7,341 bases of DNA. It comes from Campylobacterota bacterium (GTDB taxonomy: Bacteria; Campylobacterota; Campylobacteria; Campylobacterales; Sulfurovaceae). The DNA lies in NCBI GenBank assembly GCA_030595845.1, contig JAUVCL010000099.1:1-7341 (forward strand), written 5' to 3'. This document shows, in pieces, positions 1 to 6,067 of the stretch (positions within the stretch are counted from its first letter, which is position 1; each line of letters opens with the position of its first letter). The translations under genes and the position numbers were made by a program. The notes below the pieces were generated by a model. It was not told where the DNA came from. It searched no databases and saw only the letters and a program-made list of their open reading frames with translations.

Positions 1-1582
1 ACAGCTCAAAGGTGATGACTTTTTTGAAGTGAAGGTGATGGATAACATTACTGTGGCCGTAGTGTGTGATGGGGTTGGTTCTGCGTTGCAGGGTGCTGAA
101 GCTGCGAAACGTACTTCAAATTTTTTAGTTCATTCTCTTAAGAACAGACCAAAATCCTGGTCTATGGAAAAGTCTATACTGCACTTCATAGAAAACATCA
201 ACAGGGTACTCTATAGGGAGTCTATGGAGGACTATGAACGTGAAGAGTTGGTAACAACACTGACAATGGTCGTGATAGAAGGTGACAGACTTTATGGTGT
301 TAATGTAGGGGACAGCCGTATTTATTTGCATAGAAATGGACAATTTGCACAACTTTCTGATGACCATTCTATGGATGAAGAGGGAATGGAAAATGTTTTA
401 ACTTCTGCCATGGGTTTAGAAGAGACGGTTTCCCCTTATTATTTTGAAAACAATCTTCAAGCAGGTGATCAGATACTTTTATGTTCTGACGGGCTTTATA
501 ATGAACTGTCCCAAGATGAAATGGCTGACAGTATGAAGATGGGTGCTTCATTTTTAGTGAAAAAAGCCTCAAAACTTCATGATGATAATCTTCCTGATGA
601 TACAACTGCTGTTGTTTTGGAGATCAAAGAACTTGACTTCAGACTCAAGCTTAAACAAAGTGATCTACTAGTCAAAGAACATTATAAAGCAGGGGAAGTG
701 ATAGATGGGTATACACTCATACGCTCTCTCATTCAAAACAACCGTACATGGCTTTGCGAAAAAAGAGGCTTAAAGTACGTGATGAAATTTGTGCCTTTTG
801 AAGCGGTAGATGATGAAGTTCAGCTTGACCTTTTTGTTAAAGAAGTATGGATGGCAAAACGTTTAAAAGCAGGATTCTTTCCTAAGGCAGTAGTGCCTAA
901 AAATCGTACTCACCGCTATTATGTGATGGCTTTTGTAGTAGGTGATACGCTTAAAGAGTACACCATGAAGAAAGCAATTTCTGTAGACTTAAGTATAGAA
1001 CTGTGTATGTTCCTGCTAAAAATGGCACAATTTCTCATCAAATATGACTTGGTGCATGGGGATATTAAACCTGAAAATATTATTGTAACAAGACGTAAAG
1101 GGAAATTGGTATTTAAAATGATAGATTTTGGGAGTATCACTGAAGCCTATTCCAATGTGACACGTGCAGGAACACCTTCTTATCTGGCACCAGAACGTTT
1201 TAGGCAGTCACCGGTGAATGAACAAACAGAAGTATATGCCATAGGGGTAACACTTTATGAAGCATTAACGGGTAAGTTTCCTTTTGGAGAAATTGAACCG
1301 TTCCAAACACCTTCATTTGAGAAAAACATTAAAGTACCCAGTAAATTGAATGCCAAAATACCTGCATGGTTAGAGTCTGTTGTGTTAAGAGCTTTGGAAA
1401 CAGATACAGATAAACGTTACCATAACTACTCTGAGATGCAGTATGAGATAAGTAACCCTGAAAAAGTAAAACCTTACTTTGACAAGAGTAAATCATTTAT
1501 AGAACGTAATGAATTTATGGTTTATAAAGTAGGGTTTATCACGATGTTCATACTCAATGTCTGGCAAGTACTTTTTAATTGA
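1..1582 (+). CDS. PP2C phosphatase / Ser-Thr kinase fusion, 5' partial
   Basis: This is a bifunctional signalling protein: an N-terminal PP2C-type Ser/Thr phosphatase, a C-terminal Hanks-type kinase, and a membrane anchor at the end. The frame is open to the window edge (first full codon at base 2), and acidic residues DD at bases 14-19 fit the first PP2C metal motif, so the true start lies upstream. Counting from the GTG at base 29, phosphatase motifs are VCDGVG (12-17), GDSR (94-97), SDG (153-155) and DDTT (190-193). Kinase motifs are the Lys in YVMKF (K253), a candidate helix-C Glu (E272), HGDIKPEN (343-350), DFG (366-368) and APE (387-389). Residues 497-515 form one probable transmembrane helix, so both enzymes should face the cytoplasm. 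The glycine loop is degenerate and HRD is HGD. A protein of similar architecture lies beside nitrate-assimilation genes in Pseudomonas (PA1782, from memory); the upstream neighbour here is not visible. Substrates are unknown. Confidence 0.88.
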   Translation, partial: QLKGDDFFEVKVMDNITVAVVCDGVGSALQGAEAAKRTSNFLVHSLKNRPKSWSMEKSILHFIENINRVLYRESMEDYEREELVTTLTMVVIEGDRLYGVNVGDSRIYLHRNGQFAQLSDDHSMDEEGMENVLTSAMGLEETVSPYYFENNLQAGDQILLCSDGLYNELSQDEMADSMKMGASFLVKKASKLHDDNLPDDTTAVVLEIKELDFRLKLKQSDLLVKEHYKAGEVIDGYTLIRSLIQNNRTWLCEKRGLKYVMKFVPFEAVDDEVQLDLFVKEVWMAKRLKAGFFPKAVVPKNRTHRYYVMAFVVGDTLKEYTMKKAISVDLSIELCMFLLKMAQFLIKYDLVHGDIKPENIIVTRRKGKLVFKMIDFGSITEAYSNVTRAGTPSYLAPERFRQSPVNEQTEVYAIGVTLYEALTGKFPFGEIEPFQTPSFEKNIKVPSKLNAKIPAWLESVVLRALETDTDKRYHNYSEMQYEISNPEKVKPYFDKSKSFIERNEFMVYKVGFITMFILNVWQVLFN

Positions 1583-1591
1583 ACCCTCTGA

Positions 1592-2536
1592 TTAGCGTGC
1601 TTTTTTGACATTTTTACGATGCTTTTTAAAGGTATCGGCAAAGTCATGTACACCCTGTGCATTTTTCATAAAGTAAAGATAGTTTGTCTTAGCTGGTTTG
1701 ATCGCTGCTTTGATCGCATTAAGACTCACAGCACCAATGGGTGAATGAGGTAATCCCTTATATTTGTAGGTGTTAAACCGGCTTGTGTCATTTTTAATGC
1801 GCTCTGGTGTGATCTTTATATGTGAGTATTTCCCATAGTTCAATGTACCATCCATCTGCAAACGCATGCCTTTTTTCAAACGGTTATAGATCACGGATGA
1901 GACAAGAGGCATCTCTTTTGTATTGGCAGCTTCTTTTTGTATGATGGAAGCTGTTATGAGTATGTTTAACCACTGCTTTTTGTTGTAAGTACCATAGATT
2001 TTGTTAGAAATTTCTTCATATTTTTTTTCAGAGGAAGAGAGTAGGAAATACATCAAATGTTTTTCATTGATACCATAAGGGACATAGTAGGTATCTGCAT
2101 AGATACCTGCTTCAGGATACTGTGATAATGACTTGTAATAAGCATTTAATTTATCTTCATCGAGTTTCATATCTTCTGCCACAATAGAGAGGAAAATCTC
2201 AGTTGTTTCACCCGGTATGAGGGTTATCTCCTCCATTTTCGCTTTTGCCGTGGTAAGTTTATAGAGAAAGTCAATACGGTTTAAGTCTGTCTCACCTATG
2301 TCTACCCATCCACTTTGGGGTTGCCCCATAAAGACCAATATATATTTGTCTATAACACTGAGTGCATAGCCTTTTTGAGTCAGCTGTGATATAATGTGCG
2401 TAATAGAGCCTTGAGGCACTAAAAGCGTCCGTGTTGTTTGAACGGGTATAGTTGTATAAAAGGCAAAAGAGATGATCAAAACCAGTGCAATGTTTTCTGC
2501 CCATGCCATCCATGTTTTCATACGTAATACACTCAT
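1592..2536 (-). CDS. mltG: Endolytic murein transglycosylase MltG (YceG family)
   Basis: MltG is an inner-membrane lytic transglycosylase that cuts nascent glycan strands in the periplasm and helps set their length. The 314-aa product has a short cytoplasmic N-terminus, one transmembrane helix (about residues 15-31), a LysM-like region and the YceG catalytic domain. The family signature is clear: ASIIQKEA with the candidate catalytic Glu at 202, followed by VSSVIYNRLKKGMRLQMDGT, then GLPHSPIGA and PAKTNYLYF near the C-terminus. Length is close to E. coli MltG (about 340 aa). The ATG at 2536 was chosen because AAGGAT lies 10 nt upstream; longer forms from 2596 or 2587 would add only a basic leader and enlarge the overlap with the divergent gene. 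ATGs at 2521 and 2509 are alternatives without a good Shine-Dalgarno. The stop is 9 bp from the convergent kinase/phosphatase stop. Confidence 0.93.
   Translation of the reverse strand: MSVLRMKTWMAWAENIALVLIISFAFYTTIPVQTTRTLLVPQGSITHIISQLTQKGYALSVIDKYILVFMGQPQSGWVDIGETDLNRIDFLYKLTTAKAKMEEITLIPGETTEIFLSIVAEDMKLDEDKLNAYYKSLSQYPEAGIYADTYYVPYGINEKHLMYFLLSSSEKKYEEISNKIYGTYNKKQWLNILITASIIQKEAANTKEMPLVSSVIYNRLKKGMRLQMDGTLNYGKYSHIKITPERIKNDTSRFNTYKYKGLPHSPIGAVSLNAIKAAIKPAKTNYLYFMKNAQGVHDFADTFKKHRKNVKKAR
2447..2463 (+). promoter_or_regulatory. Possible -10 and ribosome binding site of the AsmA-like gene
   Basis: TATAGT (2447-2452) and TATAAA (2455-2460) are -10-like, with TTGTTT at 2434-2439 as a weak -35 for the second box (15-nt spacing). 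AAAAGG (2458-2463) stands 8 nt before the ATG at 2472 and supports that start. The TATAAA box would put the transcript start too close to the ATG to include the Shine-Dalgarno, so TATAGT fits better. All of this lies inside mltG. The ribosome site is more credible than the promoter. Confidence 0.35.
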
Positions 2537-5063
2537 CGCTTTTGTTATCCTTTTTCTTGCTTTCTTTATATGGCTTTTTGTAGGCATTAAAGTCAATACA
2601 CTACAAGTAGGGGGCTATAATATAGGTGGATTATACATCAAACTCGATAAAAAGCTCACCCTTAAAGCTGATTATGTCACACTTCCCCAAAGTAAAGCCA
2701 AACCATCTTTTGAAAATGTGGATCTTATCTTTGATGAGATCAAATACCTTTTTACCTTTTTTGAGAGTATTGACCTCAAAAATGTGAAGTTTAAAAATAA
2801 CCAATTAAATATTATTTTTACGGATGACATATTGTATGTGACAAGTAACGATTATGAAATAGCAGGAAATGTGCATAGAATAGGGCAGACCTTAGAAGCT
2901 GAAGTCTCGATGCTGTACTTGAAAAAAGATGATGTGCATATCAAGGGAAAACTGATATATGATCTGGATCATGATACCTTGAAGACAGAGGGTGATTTTG
3001 AGGCATATAAGATCAAAGGACGATTTTCTGCCAATAAAATAGATCAAACGGTTGATTTTAAGATCGACAGTGATACTTTTGCTGATCTACATCCTATTAT
3101 TAACACGTTTGAACTGGATGAGACTGTAAAGTCTTGGATACTCGATAAAGTCACAGCAGAGCGCTATAAACTTATCTCTTTAAGTGGAGAGGCAAGTGTG
3201 GATAATGGAGGGTTTTCATTAGATATTGATGCCTTAAAAGGAGTGATCCTTTTTTCAGAGGTAAAGATTGATTTTAAAGAAAATGCCGCACCTGTTTTGG
3301 CACCAGGGTTACTGTTGACTTACAGCAATGGCGGACTCTATTTTGATCTGGAAGAACCGACTTATGAAGGGATAAGTTTAAATGGCAGTGAGGTCAGCAT
3401 ACTTAATCTGCTCAATGACGATACTAACTTAAAACTTAAGATCAGGACAGATACCCGTTTCGATAGCAGCATACAAAATTTATTAAAAGCGTATGACATC
3501 GTGTTGCCACTGGATGAAAGAAGTGCTAAACTCAATGTACTGTTTATGGCAAATATAGAGTTGAAAAACACTTATAAAGATTTCTTTGTGGGTGTGAACT
3601 TTATTCAAGGTGATATATGGTTGAATCAGCTCAAACTTCCCATTGTAAAAGGTAATTTACAGTACAGAAATGGGAATATTTTTTTAAATAATATCTTTTT
3701 GAAAGATGAGGGGCTTGAAGGTGAGCTCAATGGTAAAATAGATCTGCAAAAGCAAAAAGCAGATTTGATCCTTGATGCTAAAAGCATTACACTTGGAGAT
3801 AAAAAAGAGAAGTTCTTTGTGTTGAAAAATAAAACACTGCCTTTTACATTGAATTATGCAAAAAAAATAAAGGTTGAGATACCTAAACTTTCACTAAAAC
3901 TTAGTAATGATAAAAATGAAACGACTATTAGCATTAGTGATCTTAATAAAATAAAACCCTATTTACCTGAGATCGGTCCATTGGAAGACGGGGGTAATAT
4001 GGTTATTCGAACGAAAGATTTTGAAACCTATTCGTTTAGAGGGGTATTTAAAAGATCATCCTGCTTTTTATATGAAAAAGAGAACCAATGTAAAATTAGA
4101 GTGCCATTTCAAGGCACAGCAAACGCTACAGATGTAGATTTTTTCGCCTTTAATAAACGTTTCCATTATAAGAAATCTAAATCGAGAATTAAACTTAAGA
4201 ATTTAAATATTGATCTTGAGAAATTTTTGCGAGTAGAAAAACAAAAAGTAAAAAAGAAGGGTCAAAAAAAAGCTGCAAAAAAACCACAAGGTAAAGCATT
4301 TACCATTCTGGGGAAAAACAGTCATTTAAGATATGGTGATTATCGTTTGATCATGGACAGTTATGATGTTGAGGTCAAAGCAAATGGCAACATAAAAGCT
4401 ATAGGAAGTGCATCTGGGGATATTATAAAATTTACTAAGAAAAAAGATATTATAAATATGAAAGCTTTACGTATTAAAGATAAAATCCTGCATCCTATGA
4501 TCAACTTTAAAGGTTTATATAATGGACGCTACACGTTAAAGACTTCCGGAAACCCTAATAAAAGTATGAAAGGTGAGATCATCATTGAAGGTGGGGTAAT
4601 GAGAGACTTTACAGCCTACAATAACACACTGGCATTCATCAATACTTTACCTGCTTTAGCTGTATTACAGAAACCCGGTTTCTCGAGGAAAGGCTTTACC
4701 ATAGAAGAGGGTGTTACAGAGTATCGACGGATCGGTAAAGATAAGTTTATTTTTGATTCGATCTATATTAGAGGTGCTTCTGCAACGATAGTAGGTAAAG
4801 GTGAACTGGATCTGAAGAAGAATACCATTAACATGAATCTTGCAATCCAGGTTGCCCGTGAATTAGGGAAAGTGGTAGGAAGTGTTCCTTTGTTAGGCTA
4901 TATTCTGATGGGAAAAGATAAAAGTGTGACAGTAGGGTTGAAGATCACAGGCAGTTTAGACAAGCCAAAGGTTACAACGACAGGTACACAGGAGATGCTG
5001 CTTTTACCCCTTGATATACTCAAAAGAACACTTGAGTCTCCTGCACATATACTAAATAAATAA
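2472..5063 (+). CDS. AsmA/YhdP-like periplasmic protein (DUF3971 / AsmA_2 type)
   Basis: The 863-aa product has one N-terminal transmembrane helix (about residues 18-38) followed by a long run of alternating short strands and turns, typical of AsmA-like proteins (E. coli AsmA, YdbH, YhdP, TamB). Members of that superfamily are anchored in the inner membrane, form a long hydrophobic groove across the periplasm, and are implicated in phospholipid transfer to the outer membrane. The C-terminal part (about 700-863) looks like the AsmA-like C-terminal region: GEIIIEGGVMRDF, an amphipathic NTLPALAVLQ stretch, GKGELDLKKNTINMNL, VPLLGYILMGKD and GSLDKPKV. A lysine-rich linker (589-608) divides the protein, and its only two cysteines (531, 540) sit nine residues apart. 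Length is close to YdbH (about 880 aa). The ATG at 2472 has AAAAGG 8 nt upstream; 2490 is the only other ATG that keeps the helix. Family is clear; the exact subfamily and cargo are not. Confidence 0.82.
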   Translation: MIKTSAMFSAHAIHVFIRNTLIAFVILFLAFFIWLFVGIKVNTLQVGGYNIGGLYIKLDKKLTLKADYVTLPQSKAKPSFENVDLIFDEIKYLFTFFESIDLKNVKFKNNQLNIIFTDDILYVTSNDYEIAGNVHRIGQTLEAEVSMLYLKKDDVHIKGKLIYDLDHDTLKTEGDFEAYKIKGRFSANKIDQTVDFKIDSDTFADLHPIINTFELDETVKSWILDKVTAERYKLISLSGEASVDNGGFSLDIDALKGVILFSEVKIDFKENAAPVLAPGLLLTYSNGGLYFDLEEPTYEGISLNGSEVSILNLLNDDTNLKLKIRTDTRFDSSIQNLLKAYDIVLPLDERSAKLNVLFMANIELKNTYKDFFVGVNFIQGDIWLNQLKLPIVKGNLQYRNGNIFLNNIFLKDEGLEGELNGKIDLQKQKADLILDAKSITLGDKKEKFFVLKNKTLPFTLNYAKKIKVEIPKLSLKLSNDKNETTISISDLNKIKPYLPEIGPLEDGGNMVIRTKDFETYSFRGVFKRSSCFLYEKENQCKIRVPFQGTANATDVDFFAFNKRFHYKKSKSRIKLKNLNIDLEKFLRVEKQKVKKKGQKKAAKKPQGKAFTILGKNSHLRYGDYRLIMDSYDVEVKANGNIKAIGSASGDIIKFTKKKDIINMKALRIKDKILHPMINFKGLYNGRYTLKTSGNPNKSMKGEIIIEGGVMRDFTAYNNTLAFINTLPALAVLQKPGFSRKGFTIEEGVTEYRRIGKDKFIFDSIYIRGASATIVGKGELDLKKNTINMNLAIQVARELGKVVGSVPLLGYILMGKDKSVTVGLKITGSLDKPKVTTTGTQEMLLLPLDILKRTLESPAHILNK
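2547..2552 (-). promoter_or_regulatory. Ribosome binding site for mltG
   Basis: AAGGAT on the minus strand sits 10 nt before the ATG at 2536. It is the best Shine-Dalgarno among the candidate mltG starts and decides the start. It lies inside the reading frame of the divergent AsmA-like gene. Confidence 0.6.
2565..2596 (-). promoter_or_regulatory. Possible mltG promoter
   Basis: On the minus strand TTGACT (2596-2591) and TATAAA (2570-2565) resemble sigma-70 -35 and -10 boxes, separated by 20 nt, which is longer than ideal. Transcription would begin near 2558 and give a short leader that includes the AAGGAT site. A perfect TATAAT at 2635-2630 on the same strand is a more distant alternative. 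Both candidates lie inside the coding sequence of the divergent gene, and AT-rich sequence produces such matches by chance, so confidence is low. Confidence 0.33.
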
Positions 5064-5070
5064 AATAGTG

Positions 5071-5076
5071 TATAAT
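5071..5076 (+). promoter_or_regulatory. Probable -10 box upstream of the secreted protein gene
   Basis: A perfect TATAAT directly preceded by TG lies in the 59-bp gap after the AsmA-like gene. It predicts a transcript start near 5083 and a leader of about 40 nt. No clear -35 box is visible, which is usual for Campylobacterota housekeeping promoters. Read-through from the AsmA-like gene is also possible, since no terminator is seen before this site. Confidence 0.5.
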
Positions 5077-5107
5077 CGTTCTAATAGAGGGTTATCAGTA
5101 TAGTTCT

Positions 5108-5112
5108 AAAGG
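5108..5112 (+). promoter_or_regulatory. Ribosome binding site of the secreted protein gene
   Basis: AAAGG ends 10 nt before the ATG at 5123. It supports this start, which also places a signal peptide at the very N-terminus. Confidence 0.55.
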
Positions 5113-5122
5113 CAGAATAACA

Positions 5123-6004
5123 ATGCATAAAATTTTTTTACTTATCATAGGGTTCAGTACTTTTCTTTTAGCTGAGTACATGAGTGAATCAGATGGTTTG
5201 ATCCAGCAAAACTTAGAAGATATAAAAAATAAATATCATATTCAGGATGAAACGCCTCCTGAACCTGAAAAAATAGAGGAGGTAATACCTCAAATCAAAG
5301 AGACATTGCCTAGTCCTGTGGAATCTCTACGCACTGGAGTATCTGGCAAAGCAGATGAGGTTCCTCCCTCAGTGAAACAGGCATTACCCATCCCAAATGA
5401 ACCTGTGGTCTCTGAAAATGAGGATAAGCTGGAAAGTATCAGAAGAGAACTTGGCATTAAGGAACTTACCGGTAGAGAGAAAAAAATCGATGCGATAAGA
5501 TCTGAGCTAAAGATTAATTATCCTGCACCTAGGAAAGAGAGTTATCTCGATAAAAGAGTCAATGACGTGAAAGAATCTTTGAATATGGAGGGCGATATTC
5601 AAGGGGAATACTCTTTTAGTAATACGGTAAGTGATCTGAAAAAAACATTGCATCTCGATGGAGATAGCAGTTTTGGCCTACCAAGTTTTGGTTTACCTAG
5701 TTTATTTGGTGAGAAAAAAAAGAAAAAAAAGAAGGGTCTTTTTGGGATTGACATACCAGGGATTAGTATACCTGGACTTGGGGGCGTGCAAGATACAGGT
5801 AAATCGATCTATAAAGGGATGAAGTACTCCGGAGAGTCTGCTGAACTTATGTCTGGTATGATGTATAACTCTTCTAAAATGTATAACACAATGTTCGGAC
5901 TATTTGATGACTCACCCTTTAATATTTTTGAAGACGAGGAAGAAGAAGCTTCTATGTTTGATTTTATTGAAGGCGGGAATTCTCTTATGAGGATGTTTGA
6001 TTAG
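5123..6004 (+). CDS. Secreted repeat-containing protein of unknown function
   Basis: I do not recognise this 293-aa protein. It starts with a type I signal peptide (about residues 1-17, MHKIFLLIIG..FLLA, likely cleaved before EYM), so it should be periplasmic. Residues 31-178 are charged, Pro-rich in the first part, and hold seven degenerate copies of a ten-residue motif: hydrophobic-x-x-[IVL]-[KR]-x-x-[LY]-x-[usually hydrophobic], about every 23 residues. Next come FGLPSFGLPSLFG (184-196), a run of seven lysines (198-204) and a Gly/Ile/Pro stretch, GIDIPGISIPGLGG (208-221). The C-terminus is Met-rich (about 233-257) and ends in an acidic tail with DEEEE (271-275). There is no enzyme motif, no cysteine and no second transmembrane segment. 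It is downstream of the AsmA-like gene and may be co-transcribed, but has its own -10 box. The composition suggests a flexible envelope protein or scaffold; that is inference. Confidence 0.8.
   Translation: MHKIFLLIIGFSTFLLAEYMSESDGLIQQNLEDIKNKYHIQDETPPEPEKIEEVIPQIKETLPSPVESLRTGVSGKADEVPPSVKQALPIPNEPVVSENEDKLESIRRELGIKELTGREKKIDAIRSELKINYPAPRKESYLDKRVNDVKESLNMEGDIQGEYSFSNTVSDLKKTLHLDGDSSFGLPSFGLPSLFGEKKKKKKKGLFGIDIPGISIPGLGGVQDTGKSIYKGMKYSGESAELMSGMMYNSSKMYNTMFGLFDDSPFNIFEDEEEEASMFDFIEGGNSLMRMFD
5213..5656 (+). repeat. Seven-copy protein repeat, about 23-residue period
   Basis: Within the secreted protein the motif copies are LEDIKNKYHI (31-40), IPQIKETLPS (55-64), PPSVKQALPI (81-90), LESIRRELGI (103-112), IDAIRSELKI (122-131), VNDVKESLNM (146-155) and VSDLKKTLHL (169-178). 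Start-to-start distances are 24, 26, 22, 19, 24 and 23 residues. The [IVL]-[KR] pair at positions 4-5 is in every copy and position 8 is Leu in six of seven. Copies are diverged at the DNA level, so this is an old protein repeat rather than a recent tandem duplication. Confidence 0.65.
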
Positions 6005-6033
6005 GTATTTAGTTGGTTGGGTAATAATATGCC

Positions 6034-6063
6034 GTAGGGTGTTGTCGGGAGACAACACCCTAC
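6034..6063 (+). terminator. Hairpin terminator between convergent genes
   Basis: A perfect 13-bp stem, GTAGGGTGTTGTC (6034-6046) with GACAACACCCTAC (6051-6063), closes a GGGA loop of the GNRA class. It stands 29 bp after the stop of the secreted protein gene and 4 bp beyond the stop of the opposing permease gene. On the plus strand it is followed by AGTTTTATT, a short imperfect T-run; on the minus strand no T-run follows. It best fits a terminator for the plus-strand gene that may also stabilise or end the opposing transcript. Confidence 0.72.
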
Positions 6064-6067
6064 AGTT

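Noticed and set aside
29..31. GTG at base 29 as the real start of the kinase/phosphatase
   Set aside because: The frame stays open to the window edge and encodes GDDFFEV just upstream, which fits the first PP2C motif; starting at 29 would lose it.
1..1582. Kinase/phosphatase as part of a phage-defence system
   Set aside because: No nuclease, methylase, toxin or mobile-element gene is visible nearby; the visible neighbours are core envelope genes.
2292..2513. Minus-strand 73-codon frame inside mltG
   Set aside because: It is a same-strand, other-frame shadow of mltG with Cys/Tyr-rich improbable composition.
2537..2596. Longer mltG N-terminus from ATG 2596 or 2587
   Set aside because: It adds only a basic leader, no better Shine-Dalgarno is seen, and it would increase the overlap with the divergent gene; the ATG at 2536 has AAGGAT at good spacing.
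2616..2621. TATAAT on the plus strand
   Set aside because: It lies inside the AsmA-like coding sequence with no gene start downstream and is expected by chance in AT-rich DNA.
3362..3571. Minus-strand 69-codon frame inside the AsmA-like gene
   Set aside because: Antisense shadow; its apparent hydrophobicity arises from complementing charged and polar codons.
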